Below, piece by piece: positions 1 to 6,693 of a stretch of DNA of 24,992 nucleotides. The position numbers and the translations under genes are program-made. Position 1 is the first letter of the stretch. Each line of letters starts with the position of its first letter. The notes under the pieces were generated by a model, which was not told the DNA's origin, ran no database searches, and saw only the letters and a program-made list of their open reading frames with translations. Source of the DNA: Bacteroidota bacterium. Lineage in GTDB: Bacteria; Bacteroidota; Bacteroidia; CAIKAF01. Location: NCBI GenBank assembly GCA_023432985.1, contig JAEZEQ010000009.1, positions 1 through 24,992 on the forward strand. The letters are read 5' to 3'.

Positions 1-1022
1 GCGGACTCCTCCGAGATGCCATTCAGATTTGTAATTTATTTATTCCTAAAGGAAAATTGGTGGTGAGCACCAAAGGAAAAATTCCCGAATGGAATAAGCA
101 ATATACCACGCTCGAAAATCCTGTCGACGAAAGACTGCCTCTCGCAATTTTAATAGATCGACGTTCTGCCTCTGCATCCGAAATTGTGGCCGGTGTTATG
201 CAAGATTACGACAGAGCAGTTATCATAGGAAATAAAAGTTTTGGTAAAGGACTGGTGCAAACAACCCGATTCCTGAAATACAATACCCAGTTGAAAGTTA
301 CTGTGTCTAAATATTATACCCCAAGCGGAAGATGTATTCAAGCTATTGATTATTCCAATGCAAATAAAGGAAATCAACAAGGACAATTTCAGGAGTTTAA
401 AACCCGGGTCGGCCGTAAAGTATACGACGGAGGAGGAGTTATGCCCGATATAGAAATGGCCGATGAAATTCTTAGCCCCATCTCTCTTGCCCTCATTTCC
501 CAAAATTTAATTTTTAAATATGCCTCGCTCTTTAAATCTAAAAATAGCCAAGAACCGAATAAGGATAGTTTCGAACTGTCGGATTCTGATTATGCCGATT
601 TTGTAAGCTTTGTGGAAAAAGAAGGTTTTACCTATATGACAGATGCCGAAAAAAGTCTGATTAAAACGATGGAAGAACTGGCCGCAGAGCCAACTTTCGC
701 TAAGTTGAATGATGATTTGCGAAGCGTGGAAATGAAATTGAAAAAGGAGAAAATGCAAGCATTGCAGGTTTATAAAGAACAAATTAAACCCCTCATAGCC
801 GCAGAAATCATGGCTCGGTATTTTTATGCAAACGGTAAATTGCAATGGGAATTGAATCATGATCCCGAACTGACAGAAGCTATTAAAATTCTTCAGGATA
901 AAAACAGATACAGCCATATTTTATCTCCCGCTTTTTCTATTCCTAAAATGGAAAAAGATACGGCAGGAGCAAGATTTAAAACCAAATATCTGGAAGAAAT
1001 TCCCGAGGATATTCAAGATTAA
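1..1022 (+). CDS. S41 family C-terminal processing peptidase, 3' part (CtpA/Prc type)
   Basis: This is the C-terminal part of a tail-specific serine protease whose 5' end lies outside the window. The frame is open from base 3 (reading GLLRDAIQICNLF), so the TTG at 57 is internal rather than a start. The S41 core is plain: a stretch matching the family's NPGGLL...LF.PKG...VVSTKG region, then the catalytic signature SASASEI with the likely nucleophile serine (codon 171-173), and 25 residues later FGKG with the likely general-base lysine (codon 246-248). The Ser-to-Lys spacing equals that of E. coli Prc. A charged, helical C-terminal extension of about 200 residues follows the core, as in many Bacteroidota homologues. 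The family acts in the periplasm, trimming or degrading proteins from their C-termini. The PDZ domain expected upstream is not visible. No terminator is seen after the stop. Confidence 0.93.
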   Translation, partial: GLLRDAIQICNLFIPKGKLVVSTKGKIPEWNKQYTTLENPVDERLPLAILIDRRSASASEIVAGVMQDYDRAVIIGNKSFGKGLVQTTRFLKYNTQLKVTVSKYYTPSGRCIQAIDYSNANKGNQQGQFQEFKTRVGRKVYDGGGVMPDIEMADEILSPISLALISQNLIFKYASLFKSKNSQEPNKDSFELSDSDYADFVSFVEKEGFTYMTDAEKSLIKTMEELAAEPTFAKLNDDLRSVEMKLKKEKMQALQVYKEQIKPLIAAEIMARYFYANGKLQWELNHDPELTEAIKILQDKNRYSHILSPAFSIPKMEKDTAGARFKTKYLEEIPEDIQD

Positions 1023-1092
1023 TGCAGCATTTTTTGTGCGGAAAAAGGTACTCCCGTTTTAATTTTTTACTTTCGTTTTAAAATTTGGGATT

Positions 1093-2280
1093 ATGCAAAT
1101 AGTTGAAGTTACCAATGAAGCCCTTGCCAACGAATGGCTGAAAGTAGATCGGGTTATTTATAAATCGGATAAAAATTGGGTGCCTTTTCTGAAACAGGAG
1201 GTGGAAAAAGTATTCGACCCCAAGAAAAATAAATTGCTTCGTAAGGATGGAGAAGCAATCCGATGGATTTTGAAGGATGATTCCGGAAATAATATTGGAC
1301 GTATTGCGGCTTATATTAATCCCACTTATAGCAAGGAGTTTAAGAATGTGAAAGGGGTAGGAGGCGTTGGCTTCTTCGAATGTGTGAATGATAAGAATGC
1401 GGCACATCTCTTATTCGATACAGCTAAAAAATGGCTTATGGACAGAGGGATGGAAGCCATGGACGGACCTATTAATTTGGGCGAAAAATTGAATTTTTGG
1501 GGCTGTATTATTGAGAATTTTGATGCACCCGCAACTTTCGGAATGAATTATAATCCGCCCTATTATCAAGAATTATTCGAATCATACGGTTTTGGGGTAT
1601 ATTATGAACAACATGTTTTTTGGCGCGATTTACTGGCACCCGCACAGGAAGTTTTTGTGCGTAAGGCCGCGATGCTCGCCACTGATCCCGAAATTTATGT
1701 GTCTAATATACGCGGATGGGACGATAATAAATTTGCCAAAAATTTCATGGAAGTGTATAATGATGCCTGGGGCGGACATGACGGATTTAAACCGTTGACC
1801 TATGAAGCAGCCATGAAAACATATAAGGGACTTAAACAGGTCTATGATCCGGATATTGTGATTTTTGTGTTTAAAAAAGATAGACCAATCGGATTCTATA
1901 TCAACCTGCCCGAATTGAATGAAGTGTTTAAATATGTAAACGGAAATCTGAATCTGATCGGTAAACTGAAATATGTATTGTACCGTAAATTTAAACACCC
2001 GCAAACCATGTATGGTATTATTTTCGGCGTGGTGAAAGATTTTCAAGGCAAAGGTGTAGAAGGAATGATGATAAAATATGCCGAAACGGATATCGCAACC
2101 TTGGGAAGATATAAGTATACTATTTTGAACTGGATCGGTGATTTTAACCCGAAAATGCTTCATGTTTGCGAAAACCTGGGAGCCAAATTGTGGAGGAGAT
2201 ATGCAACCTATCGCTATTATTTCGACCGAAACAGACCTTTTGAAAGAGCACCGATTATTGGTGAAAAAAATAAAGAATAG
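1093..2280 (+). CDS. Double GNAT-fold acyltransferase-like protein (YghO-like)
   Basis: A 395-residue cytoplasmic protein with no signal peptide or membrane segment. It reads like the acyl-CoA N-acyltransferase superfamily, probably with two GNAT-type halves. The first half (about 1-180) ends in a NPPYY..LFESYGF pattern typical of GNAT C-termini. The second (about 185-375) contains DFQGKGVEG (317-324), which resembles the acyl-CoA-binding Q/RxxGxG motif, followed by NWIGDFNPKML...LGAKLW. Similar proteins are annotated YghO-like or GNAT; the substrate is unknown and I do not assign one. A possible promoter -7 element, TACTTTCG, lies at 1068-1075, giving a leader of about 10 bases, but no good -33 match is present. 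The glycosyltransferase follows after 3 bases, so the two are probably co-transcribed. Confidence 0.8.
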   Translation: MQIVEVTNEALANEWLKVDRVIYKSDKNWVPFLKQEVEKVFDPKKNKLLRKDGEAIRWILKDDSGNNIGRIAAYINPTYSKEFKNVKGVGGVGFFECVNDKNAAHLLFDTAKKWLMDRGMEAMDGPINLGEKLNFWGCIIENFDAPATFGMNYNPPYYQELFESYGFGVYYEQHVFWRDLLAPAQEVFVRKAAMLATDPEIYVSNIRGWDDNKFAKNFMEVYNDAWGGHDGFKPLTYEAAMKTYKGLKQVYDPDIVIFVFKKDRPIGFYINLPELNEVFKYVNGNLNLIGKLKYVLYRKFKHPQTMYGIIFGVVKDFQGKGVEGMMIKYAETDIATLGRYKYTILNWIGDFNPKMLHVCENLGAKLWRRYATYRYYFDRNRPFERAPIIGEKNKE

Positions 2281-2283
2281 ACC

Positions 2284-3387
2284 TTGAAAGTTGTATTTAT
2301 TTATCCTTACCCCGAAACGGAAGCACCAAGTCAGCGCTATCGGTTCGAACAATTTATTCCTTTCCTGCTCGAAAGAAATATTGAGGTGATAAAAGCACCC
2401 TTTTGGGACGAAAAAGGATGGAGTATTCTATATAAGAAAGGTCATTTTCTGCAAAAAATTCAAGCTCTGCTGAAAGGATGGATACGCCGATATCGTTTGC
2501 TGAAAGGAATTTCGAATGCCGATTTTATATTTATTCACCGGGAATTGGATCCGATCGGATTGCCGCTCTTTACGCATAAACTTGCCCGTTTCGATAGGAA
2601 TAAAATTATTTTCGACCTCGATGATGCAATATGGATTCCCAACTCTTCGAGGAGTAATCGTTTTTTCGAAAGATTGAAAAATTGGAATCAAGCCGCAGCC
2701 ATTGCTTCTTTATCCGGAACCATTTCCGGTGGCAACCGATATTTGTGCAACTGGGGCGAAAAGTATGCCTCTAAGTCCGTACTCATCCCTACCACTGTAG
2801 ATACCGACCGGGTGCATAATGTACTCCAGTCTCACCATGTAGATAAGGTTTGTGTAGGGTGGACCGGCACGCATAGTACCCTCAAATACCTCAAACCACT
2901 GATACCTTCTTTAGAAAAATTAATGCATAGGTTTCCAAATCTGGAAATTAAGGTAATTTGTGACGCCAAACCCGATTTTTTAAGTCCGGCCATGCAATGG
3001 ATTCCTTGGGATAAATCTCGTGAAGTGGAAGATTTATTGCAATTGCATATCGGATTAATGCCCCTGGAAGAAGATGCCTGGTCCAATGGAAAATGCGGAT
3101 TTAAAGCGATACAATATATGTCGCTCGGAATCCCCGCAGTGGTTTCGCCGGTTGGAGTAAACTCAGAAATCGTAGACCATGAAGTAAATGGTATGCTTAT
3201 TTTTAATGAGGAAGAATGGGAAAGTGTTTTGGAAGAGCTTATTACAAATGAGCATAAAAGAATAGAAATGGGTAAAAAAGCCCGTCCGAAAATCCAGCAA
3301 TTTTATTCGGTTAAGGCAGTTAAGCCTGCCTGGCTATCTTTGTTCGGACTTCCGGATACAGCTCCCGAATATGCCACAAAAAATTGA
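2284..3387 (+). CDS. Glycosyltransferase family 4 (GT-B fold)
   Basis: A 367-residue GT-B type glycosyltransferase. The N-terminus MKVVFIYPYPETEAPSQRYR is the usual first beta-strand and loop. The C-terminal nucleotide-sugar half carries VGWTGTHSTLKYL (about 197-209) and ends in the classical GT4 region KAIQYMSLGIPAVVSPVGVN followed by E.V.....G.L. The start codon is TTG at 2284, 3 bases after the previous stop; no nearby ATG would keep the N-terminal strand, so TTG is the likely start. Its place upstream of a phospholipid-synthesis gene suggests envelope glycan or glycolipid synthesis, but the acceptor and sugar cannot be read from sequence. The next gene begins at or just after its stop. 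Confidence 0.9.
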   Translation: MKVVFIYPYPETEAPSQRYRFEQFIPFLLERNIEVIKAPFWDEKGWSILYKKGHFLQKIQALLKGWIRRYRLLKGISNADFIFIHRELDPIGLPLFTHKLARFDRNKIIFDLDDAIWIPNSSRSNRFFERLKNWNQAAAIASLSGTISGGNRYLCNWGEKYASKSVLIPTTVDTDRVHNVLQSHHVDKVCVGWTGTHSTLKYLKPLIPSLEKLMHRFPNLEIKVICDAKPDFLSPAMQWIPWDKSREVEDLLQLHIGLMPLEEDAWSNGKCGFKAIQYMSLGIPAVVSPVGVNSEIVDHEVNGMLIFNEEEWESVLEELITNEHKRIEMGKKARPKIQQFYSVKAVKPAWLSLFGLPDTAPEYATKN

Positions 3388-3394
3388 TTTGAAC

Positions 3395-4123
3395 ATGAGA
3401 ATAATTACCAAGAATATTGCAAATTTCCTGACCTCCTTTAATCTTTTTATGGGTTGTGTGGGCATATATTTACTTTTTGAAAATCAGTATCTGTTTGCTT
3501 TTTATGCCATGTTGGCTGCGGCGGTGGCCGATTTTTTCGACGGATTTGCAGCTCGTCTTTTTAAAGCCGATGACGGTATAGGTAAAGATTTGGATAGTCT
3601 CGCCGATGTGGTAACCTTCGGAGTATTACCCGGCTTCTTTTTATTCCATTTGGCTCAAGATTTTGATCTCTTTCTTTTTTCGGGGGTCGAACTGAAATGG
3701 CTTGCTTTATGTATTCCCGTTTTCTCGGCTTGGCGCTTGGCTAAGTTTAACAACGATAGCCGTCAATCGACCGGATTCCTCGGATTAGCTACTCCGGCAA
3801 ATGCAATTGTTTTGGCCTCTTTTGCAATTTGGGCTAAAGAAGATTCAAGTTTATGGGCATTCCCCGATTTTATGATTTCCCCTTGGTTTTTAACCATGCT
3901 TATTTTGGGAAGTTGTATGCTTTTGGTTTCCGAAATACCCCTAATGGCACTCAAGTTTAAAGGCTTTTCTTTGAAAAAGGATTGGTTGAAAATAGTATTG
4001 GTAATTTCTATTCTTACAATGGGCATTTTATTTACCTTTGCAGCAGCACTTCCATCCCTGATTATTTATATAATTTTATCTCTATTAAATCATTCATATT
4101 ATGAAATTCAAAGCAGAAATTGA
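3395..4123 (+). CDS. pssA: CDP-diacylglycerol--serine O-phosphatidyltransferase
   Basis: An integral membrane enzyme that joins CDP-diacylglycerol and L-serine to phosphatidylserine, precursor of phosphatidylethanolamine. The CDP-alcohol phosphotransferase signature DGxxARx8Gx3Dx3D is complete (DGFAAR, then G, D and D at the expected spacings), and several hydrophobic segments span the rest. I chose the ATG at 3395 because it gives the family's usual opening (a short basic stretch, then NFLT..NLF.GC). An in-frame ATG at 3371 would add eight residues and overlap the glycosyltransferase by 17 bases. The last 23 bases overlap purS. The hydrophobic C-terminus (LSLLNHSYYEIQSRN) is encoded partly within that overlap. 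Confidence 0.92.
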   Translation: MRIITKNIANFLTSFNLFMGCVGIYLLFENQYLFAFYAMLAAAVADFFDGFAARLFKADDGIGKDLDSLADVVTFGVLPGFFLFHLAQDFDLFLFSGVELKWLALCIPVFSAWRLAKFNNDSRQSTGFLGLATPANAIVLASFAIWAKEDSSLWAFPDFMISPWFLTMLILGSCMLLVSEIPLMALKFKGFSLKKDWLKIVLVISILTMGILFTFAAALPSLIIYIILSLLNHSYYEIQSRN

Positions 4124-4352
4124 TATCATGCCCCTGGAGGCTTTGTTAGACCCCCAAGGTAAAGCCGTTTTAAATGGTTTGAAAAACATTGGTCTAAACG
4201 GTATCGAAAATGTACGTGTAGGTAAGCATATCAATCTTGTTGTAGAGGCCGCAGATGAAGAAGCTGCTCGTCAAATGGTAAGCGAAGCCTGTAGTAAATT
4301 ATTGGCCAATCAGGTTATGGAATATTTTGAATTCACCCTAAGTGCACTTTAA
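4101..4352 (+). CDS. purS: Phosphoribosylformylglycinamidine synthase subunit PurS
   Basis: An 83-residue small subunit of the three-part FGAM synthase (PurS, PurQ, PurL) of purine synthesis; it docks PurQ onto PurL and helps pass ammonia. Typical features are the opening MKFKAEIDIMPLEALLDPQG (strand, then D-P-Q-G), GLKNIGLNGIENVRVGK, and a terminal beta-strand segment. Length fits the family (about 80-85). It starts 23 bases inside pssA, so translational coupling is likely. purQ and purL are not in the window. Bacteroidota vary between this small-subunit arrangement and a single long PurL; the presence of purS implies the split form here. Confidence 0.93.
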   Translation: MKFKAEIDIMPLEALLDPQGKAVLNGLKNIGLNGIENVRVGKHINLVVEAADEEAARQMVSEACSKLLANQVMEYFEFTLSAL

Positions 4353-4355
4353 TTC

Positions 4356-5426
4356 ATGAATCCGGATAGTAAAGCTTTTTTAGAATCGTATTTGAATAAT
4401 GCTTCGCCAACCGGCTTTGAATCGGGGGGACAGAAGCTTTGGATGGAATATTTGAAACCTTATGCCGATGAATTTATTACGGATGTTTATGGGAATACGG
4501 TTGCAGTAGTAAATCCGAACCAAAATTATAAAGTTGTCATCGAAGCACATGCCGACGAAATCAGTTGGTTTGTGAATTATATTTCGGAGGACGGACTGAT
4601 TTATGTAATTCGTAATGGAGGTTCCGACCACCAGATTGCACCCAGCATGCGCGTGAATATTCATACCGATAAAGGTATAGTACCCGGTGTGTTCGGATGG
4701 CCCGCAATTCACGTTCGTAAATCGGATAAGGAAGATAGTCCCTCGCTTAAAAATATTATAGTAGACGTAGGAGCTAAAGATAAGAATGAGGTGCTCGAAA
4801 TGGGCATACACGTGGGTTGTGTGATTACTTATCAGGACGAATTGATGTACCTCAACAACCGTTACCTGACCGGTCGGGCGCTCGACAATCGTATCGGAGG
4901 TTTTATGATTGCTGAGGTATTAAAAAGATTGAAAGAAAATGGGAAATCATTGCCATTTACTCTATATGCCGTTAATGCCGTTCAAGAGGAAATAGGCTTG
5001 AGGGGAGCTGAGATGATCAGCCGTCGACTTAAACCCGATGTGGCTATAATTACCGATGTTTGTCACGATACCAAAACCCCTTTATATGATGCCAAAGAGC
5101 AAGGCGATCAGCGATGTGGGTTGGGTCCGGTGCTTACTTATGGTCCGGCAGTACAAAATAACTTGTTGCGCATGATTGTGCAAACCGCCGAGAAGAATGA
5201 AATTCCATTCCAAAGAGCTGCAGCAAGTCGCAGTACGGGCACGGATACGGATGCATTTGCATACAGCGGCGAAGGTGTGGCTTCGGCTTTGATTTCTCTA
5301 CCGCTTAAATATATGCATACCACGGTAGAAACAGTACACCTCGAAGATATGGAGAATGTGATTCGATTGATGTATTCGTTTGTTGTGGGGTTGGAGAGTG
5401 GGTATGATTTTCGCTACATCAAATAG
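4356..5426 (+). CDS. M42 family metallo-aminopeptidase (glutamyl aminopeptidase/endoglucanase M type)
   Basis: A 356-residue cytoplasmic dinuclear metallopeptidase of the M42 (tetrahedral aminopeptidase, FrvX/CelM-like) family. Expected ligands and catalytic residues are all present: H65 and D67 in EAHADE, D177 in GRALDNR, the glutamate pair E211-E212 in QEEIGLRG, D234 in ITDVCHD, and H321 in KYMHTTVE. These proteins trim short peptides into amino acids and form large oligomers. The gene begins 3 bases after purS, so it is likely the last gene of this run. A copy of a long palindromic repeat begins 2 bases after its stop and may act as the transcript end. Confidence 0.93.
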   Translation: MNPDSKAFLESYLNNASPTGFESGGQKLWMEYLKPYADEFITDVYGNTVAVVNPNQNYKVVIEAHADEISWFVNYISEDGLIYVIRNGGSDHQIAPSMRVNIHTDKGIVPGVFGWPAIHVRKSDKEDSPSLKNIIVDVGAKDKNEVLEMGIHVGCVITYQDELMYLNNRYLTGRALDNRIGGFMIAEVLKRLKENGKSLPFTLYAVNAVQEEIGLRGAEMISRRLKPDVAIITDVCHDTKTPLYDAKEQGDQRCGLGPVLTYGPAVQNNLLRMIVQTAEKNEIPFQRAAASRSTGTDTDAFAYSGEGVASALISLPLKYMHTTVETVHLEDMENVIRLMYSFVVGLESGYDFRYIK

Positions 5427-5428
5427 AT

Positions 5429-5661
5429 AAAATGATTTCTGCTGCGCATTTCTTCGTTGGAGCTCATTTTGGTTCAGTTACGTAGCGCTGCTACGCGCCT
5501 TCACCAAAATTTCACTCCGCCTCGAACTGCTTTGCATAAATGATTTTAACACCTTTATATTTGGGATTTTTGCACAAAAAAATGGGAAAATTACCTCATT
5601 TTTTGTTTAGAATCTATGTACTCAAAGATAGGTAAGCGAAACCAAACTATGTGCAATATAC
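5429..5661 (+). repeat. Mosaic palindromic repeat, copy 1
   Basis: A 119-base imperfect palindrome (5429-5547) followed by a 114-base tail. The outer ends are inverted repeats (AAAATGATTTCTGC and, reversed, AAAATCATTTATGC). The inner arms pair as ATTTTGGT/ACCAAAAT and CGTAGC/GCTACG around a three-base loop at 5487-5489. The tail contains a second hairpin, AAAAAATG (5577-5584) with CATTTTTT (5597-5604), which looks like a weak bidirectional terminator. The tail and outer arms are nearly identical to copy 2, while the inner stem is nearly identical to copy 3. Confidence 0.85.
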
Positions 5662-5663
5662 AG

Positions 5664-5705
5664 CTCCTCCCCAACCAAGGGGAGGTGGTCGAAGACCGGA
5701 GGGGT
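5664..5705 (+). repeat. REP-like double hairpin
   Basis: Two adjoining small hairpins: CCTCCCC (5666-5672) pairs with GGGGAGG (5679-5685) around a six-base loop, and GGTC (5687-5690) pairs with GACC (5694-5697) around GAA. A further GGAGGGG follows. The GC-rich arms contrast with the AT-rich surroundings. It resembles the repetitive extragenic palindromes common in Bacteroidota genomes, but only one copy is visible here. Confidence 0.6.
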
Positions 5706-5789
5706 TTGAATACTCAAAATTCAAATTTAAAAAAAGCACCCCGGCCTATGGCTATTGCATCGCATTAAACATCATAATATTTTCCTCTT

Positions 5790-6022
5790 AAAATTATTTC
5801 TGCTGCGCATTTCTTCGTTGGATCTAAATTTTTGCGCAGTCACGTACAATTAGTACGCTCCTTTGCCCAAATTTAGCTCCGCCTCGAACTGCTTTGCATA
5901 AATGATTTTAACACCTTTATATTTGGGATTTTTGCACAAAAAAATGGGAAAATTACCTCATTTTTTGTTTAGGATCTATGTACTCAAAGATAGGTAAGCG
6001 AAACCAAACTGCGTGCAGTATA
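5790..6022 (+). repeat. Mosaic palindromic repeat, copy 2
   Basis: Same build as copy 1: palindrome 5790-5909, tail 5910-6022. The tail differs from copy 1 at only a few positions, while the inner stem is a different sequence that still pairs: CTAAATTT with AAATTTAG, and CGTAC with GTACG around AATTA (5843-5857). The tail hairpin AAAAAATG/CATTTTTT is kept. Both arms therefore changed together relative to copy 1. Confidence 0.85.
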
Positions 6023-6249
6023 CCCCTCGCGCCTAGGAAGATTTTGGCTGGGGCCCCATGCGTGCCATTTCCGTTAAGATAGGATATGTGTTTGAGTTTA
6101 CGAGTTTATTTACTTTTAGGAAATGTTACGCTTTGGGGTAGACAAAACTTCCGCAGCGCTTGATTTTTGTTGCTTTTCATCAAGGAAAAGCAATTAAGAA
6201 AATAATTTTCTATCGGGAAACGGAATTCTAATAGCCCTATGGGGTAGAT

Positions 6250-6460
6250 AAAATATTTTCTGCTGTGCCGCGCTGCGTTGGAGCTCATTTTGGTTCAGTT
6301 ACGTAACGCTGCTACGCGCCTTCACCAAAATTTCACTCCGCCTTGCGGCGGCTTGCATAAATCATTTTAAGCCCTTTTTACCTGGGAGTTTTTGTAAAAA
6401 AATGGGAAAATTATCTCATTTTTTGATTAGGACTTATATACTTGAAATAAAGTGAATGGC
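6250..6460 (+). repeat. Mosaic palindromic repeat, copy 3 (diverged)
   Basis: Palindrome 6250-6368 with a degenerate tail to about 6460. The inner stem matches copy 1 with a single base difference over about 60 bases, but the outer arms differ from copies 1 and 2 in a matched way: the left arm reads TGCCGCGCTGCGTTGG and the right arm CCTTGCGGCGGCTTGC. The tail hairpin survives (AAAAAATG ... CATTTTTT, 6395-6424) while the rest of the tail has drifted. The right end lies about 110 bases upstream of the rho promoter. Confidence 0.8.
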
Positions 6461-6570
6461 ACGAAACGGTGGCCAGTCATGCAGTCCTGTTCCACTTAAT
6501 CAATTCGAAACCGTTCAATAAGCTGTTTGCTTAATTTGATAATAAAATGATCTCATTTTTAGATATACTA

Positions 6571-6600
6571 TTTGCAATAACAAAAAACTTTGTAAGTTTG
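6571..6600 (+). promoter_or_regulatory. rho promoter, Bacteroidota type
   Basis: TTTG at 6571-6574, an 18-base spacer, then TAAGTTTG at 6593-6600, matching the Bacteroidota -33 TTTG and -7 TAnnTTTG consensus. The predicted transcript start is about 6606, giving a leader of about 88 bases before the ATG at 6694. This placement argues against the in-frame ATG at 6547 as start. Confidence 0.7.
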
Positions 6601-6693
6601 TGGCATAAAATACAAGGATACAATTCCCTTCTCGTCGTAAAATGCGTTCCGTATTTTACTTCCACACAAAAAAAAATACACATTAAAGATTAT

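Larger units (their letters stand above)
5427..6693 (+). other. Gene-poor interval dominated by repeats
   Basis: About 1.27 kb between the M42 peptidase stop and the chosen rho start. I find no credible coding sequence on either strand; the longest minus-strand frame (6106-6288) runs into a repeat copy and has no family features. The interval contains three copies of a long imperfect palindrome with tail (5429-5661, 5790-6022, 6250-6460), a REP-like double hairpin (5664-5705), a 9-bp perfect stem at 6170-6193, a 10-bp GC palindrome at 6049-6058 (TGGGGCCCCA), and the rho promoter with its leader (6571-6693). Confidence 0.75.

Noticed and set aside
6170..6193. Perfect 9-bp stem TTGCTTTTC/GAAAAGCAA as a terminator
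   Set aside because: No T-run follows and no gene ends nearby, so it is recorded only as part of the intergenic interval.
6106..6288. Minus-strand frame of 60 residues in the repeat interval
   Set aside because: It starts inside repeat copy 3, has no family features or promoter, and its composition looks like translated intergenic DNA.
5429..6460. CRISPR array
   Set aside because: Only three long (about 230 base) copies with internal palindromes and unequal spacing; no short direct repeats with uniform spacers and no cas genes.
6456..6520. Possible long-range inverted repeat AACGGT ... ACCGTT upstream of rho
   Set aside because: Only six bases pair across about 45 bases of loop, which is expected by chance.
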